From assembly GCA_905250125.1 (NCBI GenBank), contig CAJNOL010000202.1, positions 71,137 through 135,136 of the forward strand: 64,000 bases of DNA, read 5' to 3'. A model generated the notes under the pieces. It ran no database searches, was not told the DNA's origin, and saw nothing but the letters and a program-made list of their open reading frames with translations. Below are positions 36,801-51,436 of the stretch, one piece after another (position 1 is the first letter of the stretch; each line of letters begins with the position of its first letter). Source of the DNA: Rotaria sordida (lineage: Eukaryota; Rotifera; Eurotatoria; Philodinida; Philodinidae). The translations under genes and the position numbers were made by a program.

Positions 36801-39800
36801 TGTCGTTGAAGTTCAGCTTTACCTTCTTGTTCTTCTTCAAGTTGCTCATGAGCTTGATCAAGATCAGCCGTCAAATTACGTAATTGAGAATCTAAAAATT
36901 TATATTGATTTATTCTTTCAAAACAAATATCCAAGTATTCGTAGTTAGTTACTTACTAATAGAACCTTTACCACGTAATTCTTCATCGAGTGCTCGTTGG
37001 GCTTCAGCCAATTGTTGTTGCAATGTTGTTTTAGTTTTTGTAAGAGCACTAACTTGATGTTCAACATCTTCAAGTTGTCTAGTCAATTCAGAATTTTCAC
37101 TAACTAATTTAGCTTTATTTTGAGTAGAGTCAAGAATTTGTTTTGCATGTTCATCGACTTTGATATGCATTTCATTTAATTGTTGTTCAAGTTGTTTGGA
37201 AAGTTTTTCAGCAGCAGCTTTACCTTTTTGTATATGATCAATTTGTGATCGTAAGTCATCTAATTCCGATTTGACAGTAACTTTATCTTTTTCTAATTTA
37301 TTTTTGATTTTTTGAAGTTGATCAATTTGTTCACCCATTTCTATTAATAAAAATTGCCTGAAAATATATGATATACATCAAAATAACTTACCAGTAACTG
37401 CATCTTGATGTTTCTTACGAAGTTGTGCAGCAGTAGCTTCATGTTGAAGATTAGCTTCTTCTAAATCACGACGAAGTTTAGCCAATTCTGATTCTCGTTT
37501 TTTGTTCATTTCAACTTGTGACGACGTTGCTCCACCAGCATCATCTAATCGTTCACGCATTTCATCAATTTCTCGTGCTAAATCAGCTCGTTGTTTCTCA
37601 GTTTTTGCACGTGCTTGACGTTCATTGTCAAGTTCTTCTTCAACTTCTTCAACACGTCCTTGTAATTCTTTAATTTTCTTCCCAAGACTAGTTGCTTGAC
37701 CTTGTTCAGTTTCAAGACGACTATTGACTTGTTGAATTTCTTGATCTTTTCGTTTGAGACTATCTTCTAATTCACGTTTTGATCGGTCAAGTTCTTCAAT
37801 ATTTCCTTGTGCCGATTTGAGATCACCCTCGACTTTACGTTTTGATTTGTCAAGATCAGCACGACCTTTTTTCTCGCGTTCCAAATTTTCTTCAATTTCA
37901 TCAAGTGTTTGTTCAAGTTTGGCTTTAAGTTTATTTAAATGATTAACTTTATCTTCTTCTGCTTGTAATTGTTCAGTTGTTTTTGTATTTTGTTCTTCAA
38001 GTCGTTTACGTTCACGTGTCAATTTAGAAATGCTCTCATCTTGTTGTGCCATTTCATCTTGTAACATACGAATTTGATTGTCACGTGTTTTACATTCATT
38101 TTCAGATTTTTGAAGATTTAAACGTATATCATCGACGTCTTTTTTCAATCCTTCAATATCTTGTTCTAGTTTCTTTTTCTTTTTGTTTAATTCCTGAGAT
38201 GCAGCTTCTTCATCACCTAAACGTTCTTCCGTATCTTTGATTTGTTGTTCGAGATCAGCCTTTTGAGTTGCTATTAAACGATAACAATTATTCGAATGAT
38301 TAATAATAAATAAAAACTATACCTAATCGAGTTAAACGTTCTTCAGCATCACCCATAATATTTCGTTGCGATTCCAATTGAGTATAAATTTCATTTTTCT
38401 CTAGAAGATAATTTAGGAATAGAAAAAAATAAAAAACAAAAAAAAAACATTCTCTGATTTACCTCGAATAAGTTTTGAATTATTTTCTTCCACTTCTTTG
38501 CGTAATTTTTCTTCTTTTTCAAATGTTTCTTTAAGTGCTTTAAATTCATCTTCGAGTTTTTTCAACTCATCTTCTTGTCGAGCTACAGACAAGAGAGGTT
38601 TAACTTTGGTATATAATTTCCACCATGCCCAATTGCGAAGTGATAAATATTTGCGAATATTACGTTGTAAAACCGACAAAGCCAAACGTTTTTCGAGCAT
38701 CTTTTTGTAGTCTCGTTTCATAACATAACCACGCGCTTGTCCTTGTATTCGAGCAATAATTTGTGATAATGCTTGATCACGCAAATCTTCAAGATGACCC
38801 AATGTTCCGGCTTTGAAGAAGACTTTTGTAGTACCTAATCGATATAGTTCTTCTGATAAAGCTATTTCTTTGAGAATATTCTCAGTTGCCTTCTTAGCAT
38901 CAACAAATTCTTTTGGAATAACATTGGGTGCCAAAATAGAATAACGTTGTTTAAATTCAGCATAAATTATACGATTTGGAAAACCCTTGCGACAAATACG
39001 AATACCTTCAAGCACACCATTACAAGTAAGTTGATGCATAACCAAATGTGAATCAAGAACGCCTCCTGTTTTGATTTCGTTCGGAATAATACAACGAACA
39101 AAATGAGGATGAGTAGATTTCAAATTGGTCATCAATTTGTGTAGTGATTCCTATTATATATATATATATACATAAATTCATTTTGTTTCAGTATATAAAT
39201 TGATCCAAAAAAAAAAAGAAAAAAAACTTACACGATGAGTAGCTGAAATAGTTTGCATACTTCCACCTTTCTTCTTGGCTCCAGCCTTGCCACCACCACC
39301 CTCTTCTTCAATAATATCAGCAAAGAGATGGGCTAACATTGGATTCTTCGATTTAGCAAAGAGAGTAGCACTATAGCAAAAGAAAACATTGACAATAACA
39401 AACATGAATGTTCTCTATTGAAAATACATACACAGTAGTATTAATAGGATCTTTGTTCTTTTCAAGCCATCCCGTAGCAGTGTATGGGACAGAACCAGCG
39501 TAGTGATGAATTTCAAAATTTGCTTCGGCTTTACCTTTGGCAGGTTTTGGTTTACCAAATTGTGGATGTTTTCCTAAATGATTGTTATAAAGCTTCTCAA
39601 CGAATGTCTTATCTGTTGCCTTTGGTACGATACATTCTTCTTCCAAAATCGAAAGAATACCCATAGGCTAAAGAAAAATTAAAATGATTACAAGAAAAAA
39701 AAATTCAATACATGTGTTATACTTTTTCGATCAAATCAATACAAGCTTGTAAATCCATACCAAAATCAATAAATGTCCATTGTATACCTTCTCTTTTATA

Positions 39801-42800
39801 TTCTTCTTGTTCTAATACAAACATATGATGATTGAAGAATTGTTGAAGACGTTCATTAGTGTAATTGATACACAATTGTTCGAATCCATTGTACTACATA
39901 GCACATATCAATACAAATTGTTTGTATGATAGCATAATACTTACTTCAAAAATTTCGAAACCAGCAATATCGAGTACACCAATAAAATATTGTCGTTTAG
40001 CTTTGACATCGAGTGTTACATTGACACGTTCGACTAACCAACAGAACATTCGATGATAAATCTTAAGTATAATAATATCAATAAAATTATATTGCAAAAC
40101 TGATGAGAAAAAAAGCTTAGAATTGAAATTGATTATTCATTGAGTTTTGGTATATTCTTCTTAGTACTTCATTCTTGTATATACATCATGAGAATAAGAT
40201 TGGTAAGAAATCAATTAGAAAAATGCCCGAGTTGTTTTAGTATCTTATCGAATTAGCTCAAACACAAGCATATTGCTGTATATCATAGTACATATTGATC
40301 TTTACTACATGTTTTTCTCTAATTGAAGAATCCATTTTAAAAAATTTCAAGGAACTAGAACGAATAGTACTATTTGTTTTGTCATCTCATATCAATATTT
40401 ATCAAATGATAATAGACTAAATATGTCAGACGATTCAACGTACCGATTTGGATAAAGCACCGATAGAGTTCACTACTTGGTCCTTACTTTGACCTTTATT
40501 GACGAATTCATTGCCAACCTACATAACATTCGAAAAATTTTCATAACTCAATTTAAAAAGCATAATGAATACTAACCTTGATACGAGGCTTAAGTAAACC
40601 TTTGATGAGATCAGCTGCATCGACATCAAGTAAATGGGCAACCTTTTCACAATCTTCTGTACTTTCAGCTTCAGCTTGTTCTTCACGAGGTCGTTGTTTC
40701 CATTGCGAATTACCAAAGTGCATAATGGCAGCTGTGCACTTATACATACTTTGTTTTTCGTCCTATATTTTTCAAAAGTAATTATTTCTTTTCGTTTCAT
40801 GATCATTTGATACAAACCAGTGTAAAACCAAGTGTATCAAAAGCCTCATCAGTAATGCGCATTTCTTCAGCATCATCGACTCCATCAATTGTAAGCATAC
40901 CTTGTGCTACAAATGCATATTTTGATGGATCAGTTTGAATAAGACATAGTTCTAGAACGAAAGATAGAATAATTATATAGAACTATGAAGAATAAATAGT
41001 AGAGAGACATACTGTGTATTTCCGGAAATGCATTGGAGCACATTTGATAAAAAATATGATAGTTACGTTCAGCTTGAAACAACAAAAACAAAAAGGTCAT
41101 ATAACATTCAATTATTCTCAATAGAATTAAAATTTAGTCTTACCTGATTGCTATAGAAGAAGAAAATAAAAAAAGAAATAATTTAATTATGATGATAATA
41201 ATCGATCATACAGATAAAACATTTTACCTGAAAGATGACACGAGATTTCTCAAGTAGATATACTTCAATATCAGCACCAGCAATTTTTCCTGTTGGACCA
41301 AAGTGAATTCGAATGAATTTTCCCTATAAATATTCATAAATATATGCTATTGATGATTCTTATTTGATAAAAATTGAATACAAACTGATGAACATAAGTT
41401 AAACAACACACAAGCAAACATGCATATTAGATTATTTCATGCAATATGAGTCACTCTATAACAATTTCATTTTAACATGAAGAAGAATCATCACAGAGTT
41501 CAGAATTTGTATATCGGGCGATTTTTGTCACTTACATATAGTGACAATAAATTGTTATTGACATTGTTCAGATGTATTTGTACTTAAATCATTGAAGAAA
41601 AGGTTTTTTTAAAGTGAATATATTATTGCTATAAGAAAGGTAGATTGGACTAGACATTATCATATGGTATGATATCAATATTCGATTAAATAGTTTGATC
41701 TTCAAAACTAAATGTGTATAAAAAAGGAAGAAGTACACATTGGTGAGAATAAATTAGGTTAATTCTAATGTACTGGGACACAGGTGAAAACCAAATAAAT
41801 CAATGATTTTTAACACATGCTCGGCTCATTGATTATAATTAAAAAATGATAATTATTTTGAAATTATCAAAAAAAAAACAAATATAAATTTTGTTTTAGT
41901 CAAACTGTATTTCACTTACAAATCGAGAAGAATTATTATTTCTAGTAGTTTTTGCATTTCCATATGCTTCTAATGCTGGATCTAATCAAGAAAAACGAAC
42001 ACAGATGGAAATTCATTCGAGATCGATCCAACAAATACTTACTGGCTGAAATAATTTGATCTTCAAGAGTCATTGTTTTCTATTTTTTTTTTATCAAGAA
42101 AAAATATATATGTTTAAAAAAATATGAACTTATTCTTTCTATAAAGTACCTTGCCAGTCTCTTCCTTTTTTACACCAGCAGCTGCGACCAAAGCAAAATA
42201 TTGAATAACTTTCTTTGTATTTTCTGTTTTGCCAGCACCTGATTCACCAGTGATCAACATTGATTGATTTTCACGATCTAAATGAAATTTTCGTAGAAAA
42301 ATCTTAATAAAAATTGATTAAATTGATTTATAATTAAATGATAAGAAAGCAACAGCTCACAATTAGTTTCATTTTTCTAAAATATCATTAATCATTTATT
42401 CGAAAAGCAGAAAAATGATATTTTAATGTCATAGTTTTATATGATTGAGTTATGTATTCGCTAGTTTCCTTGACTTCTTCGAAGTTTTTCTTTCAACATC
42501 TGAGAATATTTTGTTGAATTCATTTATCTAATGCAATATATAGTTTACATATATCTACTATATAATATTTTTCAAATTTCAGAGTAGTATAACAGAAAAA
42601 ATCAAATTTAATCAATAACACATAATACATTTTTATTTGAAACCGATAGTTTCATTGAAGATGTACATTTAATTTTGAGTTAGTCTTGATGTATGAACAT
42701 TTTGATATTGTAAAAAATAATCATAGTTTTTAAATAAAAAAAAAAATTTTAAAATGCCTAAATATGTATCCTAGTAATACAAACAGTTTATCTCCAAGTT

Positions 42801-45258
42801 TCTTTTTATCCTAATCAAAATAACAATGTTAATAATATAAAAGCTTTCAATTTATCTTTTAAGAATAGCTGATCTAAGAACACTAAAGATTTTGTTAGAA
42901 AACAATTCTCTGTCATATCGTCTATCATTTTCATTAATCTTTGTCTGTTTAAATGCTAAATAATTTCTAGTTTATTTATTTAGACGGGTTTTTTTTTCTT
43001 TTAATAGAAATCAATTGAAATTTTCTTGTTGATAAATATACGAATTAAAAGAAAAACAATTGAATATAACACTCAAAGATAATTCGTACAGTAAAATTGT
43101 TATAATCTGAAAAACGAAGATCTCTTGTATTAATCACCTATTCCTTAGTTTATTACAATAACAGCAGGTTAAATCGTCAATATTTACTCAAAGAATTTGA
43201 AGATTAGTATTGATTCCTCAAATTATGTTTCTTTTGTCAAGTGAATGAACTGAAGAAGAACGAAAATATTGAATAACTATCAAAAAAATTTCGAAAATCA
43301 ACTATTCATAGAAAACTCATTATGCGATTGTGTTTCGCTTCTTCTTATTTCAATATATAACTTATTCAAAACAAAAATTAGCATTTTCAGATGATAATTA
43401 TTTTCATCCATTATATTCGACTGAAATACATATGAAATGTACAGAATTATTCTATTAGATTCATAATTTCAATTTTATGTGTATATCAATTCTAAATATG
43501 AAGAAATGGTATCATATGAACAGATAATGTCATTAAATATGTAACGAGAAAGAATAGTATTTATAAAATATTTTCTTTGTTCTTCTTGCATTATTCTTGA
43601 AATACTAAAGAAAAATAGAAGAACATTTGTTTTGAATATATATGTCATATCTCTGCATGGAATCAGATAATCGTATTTCCTGGAGCGAATCTCGTCTTTC
43701 ATAGAAAGTTCATTTTTCTGATTGAATGTCCTTATATTAAGGTAATTGGCGTCTGTCAGTTATTCAATCGTATTTATCCTGTCATACAATTTGATTCAGT
43801 TGTACAAATAAATATTCGACAATGTTAACTAACATGATATGAATACAAATGTAAATATCAATGTAGCATCAGTCGTCTGTATTTTTCATACAAATATATC
43901 ATATATGACATCTTAACAATTGACATGTAAAATTTTATGAAATTCTAATGAGCAGTTTTTCTTTGCTTCATTCTATTTCACAAGAAAGTTTGTTGTATGT
44001 ACTAACTCTGTTGTGTACATTCATCGATAAAGATACAATGAAAAATCAAAGGAGAGTTACTGTTAAGATGAAGATGAAATGACAAAATTTCAATTTATTT
44101 ATTTTCTGAGATACAAACAATTACTTTGTAATTATTTAATTACTCGAAAGATAATAAGCATCTTTGAACAACATTCTAACTATCTATTTCTTTGATTTTT
44201 TTCATCAGATAGTTATTTGTTCTCCTTGAATACTTTATTTTTATAGCAGATTCACATATGCTATCGCATAAAAAAATAATCTCTTCAAGCTCTTGATCTA
44301 ATCTCAATAAACAAGTTGCATCTGTTAATTGACGTATTATGTCTTTTTTTCTCTATCTCTCAGTGTGCATTTACGTAGGTGATAACAACCATACCGCAAA
44401 TGCCTTTTCCTTCTTCTTTACCCATATCCTATTTCGTTCACTCGTTTATCCTTCATGTACTGATGTTGATCCAGACGTAGATATGCCTTTCGTGACATTC
44501 CATCAATGAAAAATATTCAAGGACATGTCCTTTTTCTCCATATGACGTGTATCATTATCAGGTGATCTTTTAGGCGAACAATAGCCTTTTTGATAAATAT
44601 TGTTGTTTACAGTAAGATACTCACCACGAAGCATGTTAGAATAGGCATTGTCAGCAATGGCATACAGATGTGGTGCAACTTCAGTACGTTTCCTGCCACG
44701 ATACATGAGAACTACCTTCATTGTATAAATTGGCAAACGTTTGTATGGATTAATAACGACACAAAATAGACCTGAATAGGTCTAAAAATTTAAAAATAAA
44801 ATAATTCTATTTGAAAAAGAAAAAAATTGGACATACATAGATGAGCCATCGTGCATAACGATCACGCAAATTAGCCAAAACCGAACCATCGTTCAAATAG
44901 GTTAAATCAGCCATATCATCGGTGCAAGAATATTTTGGTGGATTCATCTGTTGAACATTATCTTTTTTCAGTGTAACATTCTAAAAAATAAAAATAAAAA
45001 TAAAACATATGGATTATTCTTGAATAAATGTACAATAAAAACAATTACCTCTCCCTTCGGTGTTTTTACCACCACATCATCACCTTTTGTGCTCACAATT
45101 TCACCAGCAACATATGACTCTTTTGGATCAGGTACCCAAACCGCCTTCTTACCATCAAATGGTTGAGCCTGAAGTTTAATTTTTTCTTCCGGTGGAAGAA
45201 CCAAATATTTCATTGCTTCTGCCACTTCTGGATCATTATGATCGTACATTGAAGTCAT
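33831..45258 (-). CDS. Muscle-type myosin II heavy chain
   Basis: A complete gene: ATG 45256-45258, TAA 33831-33833. The N-terminus [11 protein letters not shown] leads into an SH3-like region ([10 protein letters not shown]). The ATPase motor shows all landmarks: P-loop [13 protein letters not shown] near 42230, switch I N-N-N-S-S-R-F near 41935, switch II D-I-A-G-F-E near 39965, actin-binding region [12 protein letters not shown] near 39100, SH helix C-N-G-V-L-E-G-I-R, and converter. The IQ region (38.6-38.8 kb) is followed by a long heptad coiled-coil rod from about 38.5 kb down to 33.9 kb, with a short non-helical tail rich in Ser and Arg. A Gly/Lys-rich loop 2 ([11 protein letters not shown]) lies near 39290. 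Sequence is closest in style to striated-muscle myosins. It should form thick filaments hydrolysing ATP with actin. Introns are mostly short; three exceed 500 nt, the largest being 42278-44624. Confidence 0.97.
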
Positions 45259-48018
45259 TATTTTTATATCTTTGAATAATGTTTAATACACTTGACTATT
45301 GAATTCAATCAATAAAGATCTTTTCTGTCGTCAATACACAATAATGAAACGCACTGAAGCGCACGTTAGAAATGATTGTAGAACTGGTATAAGAAACAGT
45401 AATATATTATCAGTATTGAAAGAAAGAGAGAGAATAAGAGAAAAATATTCTTGCTAAAATAGTTAGTTCTTACAAAACAATAGTGATAGAACACGTAAGA
45501 ATCACTCTCTCCCAAAAAGTCATCGAATCTCTTTGCACTGATACTATGGTACGGTGCAAAACAACAAAAATGTTAGATTTTTTTTATATCGTTAATCCAA
45601 TCATATATCAGTAGAACGAGAAATCCGCTGAATATGAGAACTTTTTTTTTTCTTTTTGCCATATAATCAATTGTACAATAGTGATTGTGAATATCCTATA
45701 ATAATTCATATACAAAATAGGAATCGATAACAAAAATAGATTTATAGAAGAAAAAGAATGCATCTTTTGCGTATAATCGACAAATAGTAATTCATACTAA
45801 ATAGTCTGTCATGAACAATAGAAACGTATGAATTTAATATCAATGCTAAATACTGATATAAACAGGAGAGCGATTGTACATGTTCAAGAAATTTTAGAAT
45901 AACATAAGAATAAATTGAAGAAATCAGATGATGAGACCAATAATTTATTAGAATGAAGTAAAAAGAGTACCATGAAGCAATGTTTTTAGTCTTTTTCATG
46001 CTTTAACACATAGCTCATTAAAGTTTATTTCACATCTTATGATGTGAAAAAAGATTTTAGTCTTTTGAAGTGAACAAGATTTCGATTGAAGTTGAATGCT
46101 TCATCTTGGATATTTTTCTTTTTTTTCGTGCATATAAGCTATTATTATAATTATTTTGACTATCCGTTAAAAGACTCAAAAAAAAACCGACAATCTACAA
46201 TATTTTTGTTTTAACAAAGATTGTTTATATATCTACATACATACATGTTTAGTTTTAGATTCACGTACAAATAATTGATCCGAAGGTAGAAGAAAAGAAA
46301 AGAATGATGCAAGAGAAAAAAAGGGAATGTGGATGATGATCATAAAAGGATAGAAGAGAGAGAAAAGATCGAACACATATGTACACATATATAATTGCCT
46401 AGTGGGAAACTGTTAATTATCCATATAAAGGGTGAATGTGTTTGGATTTTGTCACAAACTATTGAATCAATATTCCATCAGTTGATCATTTTCGAAAACA
46501 TTGAATTATAATTGAAAACAAAACGACATAAATTAAAGCTAGAACAGCCATTATCAGCGATAAACAATAATATCCTTTTATGATGTGACACATATACATA
46601 CATCTCAACAAATTCTTAATTAATTTAATTTCAGATGACAAAATAAAACGATCTACCACAAATACTATTGCCATTATCACTAGATTCATAATGTTTTAAC
46701 GAAGAGATAATCAGAAACTAACTTGAATAGATCAGATAGGTGGTTGTACAAGCTTCTGAAAGCTTTTATATGATAATACGCACCATCAACATAGTTAATT
46801 CTCAACTTACGCAGAAGATATGATAATGAATTCGTTATGGTACACATCTATTTTGTTTCAGCTGAAGACACAGAGATAATGATGATGTCATTTAATCAAT
46901 ACAAGGAGTATAAAGATTTTTCTGAGTGTTGAAGACACCCTTATGAATGAACTTAAGTTATCTGAGACAAGAATTTGAATTTTATATATATAGCATCTAA
47001 GATATCAATGATCCAGAAAGCAACAATCAATCGAACGACTATTAGTTGCAATCGTGAATTGGTCACATGTTCAACAGAAACGTAGATTCTATTTCACTTT
47101 CCATAACTCTCACTTTGCAGACATGTGGTTCAATCACATACTGCACAGCGCGAGGATGAGAGTGGTATGTGAAAAATGAAGATGTAACCCATGAAATTAA
47201 GTCGCAGATGATCTCGTCGGTAAATGGTAATTGAATGTTGACATTCACATTTTGAATTTATCGAAATATTACGAAAAGACGAAAATTATATTCATTGTCG
47301 AATAAAGAAAATCGCAGCCAACGGATGCTTCAAGATAAGGAAAAATTATTTAAGATTATGGAAACTTTCAAAGAAACCACTGATTATTCTCGTGTAGAAG
47401 ATTTAATTGAACATTCGTATTTATACTCATATCTAATATTTCTGGTGCTTGAATAGATTGTTAGTTATTTTCTGAATCTCTCTGAGGTATGTCTCGATAT
47501 TGCTAAGATAATCTTTTTTTGTTGATTTTATTTTTCAGCATTGCAACTCATAGGCTCGTTTGGCAGATTCAGTGGCTTTTCAGGATAGCAAAATGAAATT
47601 AATGTTATTGTTAAAAAACAGAGAACAACAACAAATATTTTTTTATGCATATTGTTTAAGAAAAAAGAACATTATGAAGCATCATTCATGACAGTCATAT
47701 TTTAGATCAAAAAGTAAAATGTATTCGTGATAAAATACTTCAGGAGATACTACAAAACAGTATACTTAATTGAGAAATATGTCAATGATAAACGCAGAGA
47801 AAAAAAGCCTAATGTCGAGATTTATATCTTATTTTTAAAATTATCCACATGTGTATGTTTCACTTTAGTGTTTTCCGATCTATATTTTTAGTTTTGTTTG
47901 TTGTTAGTAAATACACTGGTACATAGACAAAAACAATGTACAAAAAGAATCGTCACACAAATATGTTAATAGATCTCAAGAAGAACAATAAATAAACACT
48001 GGAAAATAATAATATATT
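45259..48018. other. Intergenic between myosin and CDC40
   Basis: Holds the myosin promoter and the CDC40 3' end. A plus-strand stretch at about 47281-47455 stays open and reads like a charged coiled coil (N-K-E-N-R-S-Q-R-M-L-Q-D-K-E-K-L-F then R-V-E-D-L-I-E-H), but no complete gene can be built around it. A hydrophobic minus-strand frame at 46486-46689 has no support. Confidence 0.4.
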
Positions 48019-51000
48019 TTAATCCCATAATTTGACGACATTATCCCATCCAGCTGTAAGAACTCTTGATTTTTCATGCCAATGCCATTTAGCATCAATA
48101 CATACATCATCATGAGCTTTAATTCGTTCAAAAATACGTGTTGTTTTCCAATCCCAAATAATTAAACGTCCATCAGCATCACCACTTATCAAATAAGACA
48201 TGTCCGGTGAAAAATCCAAACCACATGCATAACCAGATACCTACATATAAAGAGAAATATCAATCGATTCCATAAATAAGAAAAAATGACTACTTACCAT
48301 ATGACCTTTGAATAGTTTTTTGCTCTTCCATCGAAAATTAGCCAATGGTTCCATAATTCGAATTTGATTATCCATCGATTGAAATGCTAAATATTTACCT
48401 AAAACAAAAACAAAAATAATAATAAGAGAACAAATTAAATTTTCAGTATTATATAGATATAATCAGTAAATAAGTCCAACTATTAGTATAAAATTTAGTG
48501 TTTGATAACTATTATGCTTGCTCAGTAAATTGATAACCCGTGAGTGTGGATGTTACTATGAGAAAGACGAACACCGACATGCACACTCTTAAATACTGAG
48601 TGTTTTTAAATTAATTACAGAGCAAGAACTACTGAGCATGCAATAGAAAACATACTGAGCAATTAAATATAAACCTGATAATAATAAAGTAAAGCAAAAT
48701 AAACAAACCATTGCGTGACTGGCCAACAGCTGGCATTGAATGCATTGTTGGATCAGCAATATATTTAAAGTCAACAGGTATATTCCTAAATACGAAAACA
48801 ATAACAATCGAATATGTTTAATATATTATATTTACCATTCCCATACACGAATACTCTTATCATCTGATGTTGAAACAATTCGACGATTTCGATCAACAAA
48901 TGTAACTGTATTAATAGCACCCAAATGTCGATCATATTCTTGTACAACATGACCACTTCGAATGTCAAACTAAATAGAATATTGATATATTAAAAAAAAA
49001 AAAAGATGTAAAAATTTAATCATTTATAGAAAAAAAACTTACACAAAGAATTTTCTTATCCGACATTCCACATATAAATAAATGTTGTTTATGTTCACTC
49101 GGATTAAATGATATACAATACGGAATTTTACGCATTGGAAATTTGCTTTTTACTTGACCTAATATATCAAAAGAATATTAATAAAAAATTTTTATTACAA
49201 AAAAAAAAAAATTTAAATTCATACCAGTTTCTGTGTCCCATAATTTAACACTTTTATCATATGATGCTGACAAAAATTCCGTGCCTGCATTATTAAAATT
49301 AACATCTCGTACAGCTTGACTATGTCCAGAATAAGTTCGAATACAACGACGTTCATTATAAAATTCCCATAACTAAGAAAAAAAGAAAAATATATATTTA
49401 TTAAATCATTTCTTTGTCTTTCTTCTATGTAAGATTTACCTTGACTTTGCAATCCATTGAACAAGTAAGAAAAAGATGAGCAGAAACAGGAAAATAATGA
49501 ATTTTTTGTACAGCTTTTGTATGTCCTTTGTATGTATGTATACATTGTTTTGGAATAAAACATCGTTGTGGTCCATGTTCCGAACGTAGATTAACACCAA
49601 CATCTTGTGGTATATGAAGAAATGATCGACCTTGATAATCATATGGATCTTTAATATGTAATGTTGTTGATGATGAATCTTCAGGTTCTTTATTCAATGT
49701 TGTCGATTCAGGATCACGAGCAGATATTGGAGCATGTTGATCTTCTAAATTGCGTCGTTTCACTTTCTTCCTTTTAGATAAATATTCATCAATTTCCTTT
49801 TGTTCTTCCTTTTAAATTAAGAGAAAACAAAAATAGAGATTTAAAAAGAAAATGAATTAAAGAAATAATACTTCATTTGGACGAGATATAGTAACTTCAT
49901 CAACAAATGGAGCCCATGGGCCTTGAAAATGTTCAACATCACTTGAATCATCATTCTTTTCTTTTTTTCGTTTTTCATATGAACGTTTTTTATTTGTTTC
50001 AAAAATAGTTTTGCCTTCATTTTGTTCGGCACTAATTTGATCACCAATTATTTGTGGAATAGCATGTTCTCCAACACTTGGATCAGCTGCATAACCAAAA
50101 CTATCAAATGTTCGACGTTGATTTTCAAATAGAAAATCACTTAAATTTGTTGATTCAGCATGACCATTAATTAGATTTTTATAACTACGTTGTTGTTGTG
50201 TTAAATTAGGATTTGTTGGACCAAACTACAATGAATAGTTATTTATTTATTTATTTATTTATTCTTTCAATATCATTGTAAAAAAAAAAAAATCATTCGA
50301 CTTACCACTGGTGCATACATATCTTCATATTTAGGATTGTATTGAACTTCTCTTGTTTTAATATCCAAAAAACTACTTGTATCTATTGGCTAGAAATGAA
50401 AACAAAAAAGAGAATTATAGATTGTATTATTATTAACATTAGAAGTAGCTTATATCAATGTTTTTTTTTGATTCCACAAGTTGATCCTACTAACAAGGAA
50501 AAGTCGGCAACTGTGACTTGTCAATTGAACTGATATTTGACCCACGAAAAGACCCCGACAAGACTAGTAGAAGCCTATAAGAATTCGTCCCTATGCGCTG
50601 TCCTTCTCAAGTTAATATTATTTTACTGAATTTTTTTATATTTGACAACGTGTAGTTAAAAAAATCGAAGTACAAAATTTCAATCGGAAGTTTTGCCCTT
50701 AGGCAGATCTTGTTGACCTTAAAATGTCCTGAATATTTTAGGCCAAAAGGACGTGTTGTTCTTGACATATCGAATATTGAAAACCATAAACTTTCTTACC
50801 TTTCCTTGAAACATATGATTGTTTTTAAATGTTCAATATTTCGAAAAGAACATATTAGTTTAGGCTGAAACCTTCTTCATAGCATGCTAAGATTCACGAA
50901 AACCTACGTATGAGCAAAAGTTCAGCTCAATCGGCAGGTCACATTTCTTTATAACTGATATTTTAGTGTTTCTTTCTTTGTCAGTTTTTTTCTTACTTGA

Positions 51001-51161
51001 ATAGCAATAGCTGGTGTTAAATTAAGTTTAATTTTAGACATAACAGAAAATGTTGGATCATTAATTACAGCCATTCGATCGTTTATTTCTTCTTCATCAG
51101 TTTTCTCATTGTCATTATCATCATCATCATCATATAATGCTTGAATTGCTGCAAGAGCCAT
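48019..51161 (-). CDS. CDC40: Pre-mRNA-processing factor 17 (CDC40/PRP17), WD40
   Basis: About ten exons; ATG 51159-51161, exon 1 ends 50997, exon 2 begins 50389, TAA 48019-48021. The N-terminal part has an acidic D-D-D-D-D-N-D stretch, then the conserved [17 protein letters not shown] (human has Y-N-P-T-Y-E-Q-L-Y-A-P), then G-P-W-A-P-F, a Lys-rich [13 protein letters not shown], and [10 protein letters not shown]. The C-terminal half is a seven-bladed WD40 propeller, for example [38 protein letters not shown], ending [13 protein letters not shown]. The family acts at the second step of splicing in the nucleus. Intron 1 (607 nt) is swollen by a degenerate inverted repeat. Confidence 0.92.
50510..50945. 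mobile_element. Degenerate inverted repeat in CDC40 intron 1
   Basis: TGACTTGTCAATTGAACTGA near 50513 matches, inverted, TCAGCTCAATCGGCAGGTCA ending near 50942. The similarity is imperfect and the arms are short. Consistent with an old MITE. Confidence 0.4.
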
Positions 51162-51436
51162 CTAGAAAAGCCAAAAAAAAAAAATTAACCAAATAAATAC
51201 AGGTTCAACTGACTGATCTCTATGTTTAAAAACAAAATGAAATATGATGATGAAAAAAAAACAAAAAAACTTCATTCTTCGCATTTTTGCTATTCTAGAG
51301 AAAGAAATGACATAATTCATATATGAAAAGAAAAAAAAAGAGAAAAGAAACATTTAATATATATATATATATATACAATAATACAAATAAACAGAGATAA
51401 ATTTTTTTTTTGTATAGAATAGATGTTGATTTATGT

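Noticed and set aside
46486-46689. Hydrophobic 67-codon minus ORF as a membrane protein
   Set aside because: AT-rich DNA readily gives Ile/Leu/Phe frames; no splice or homology support.
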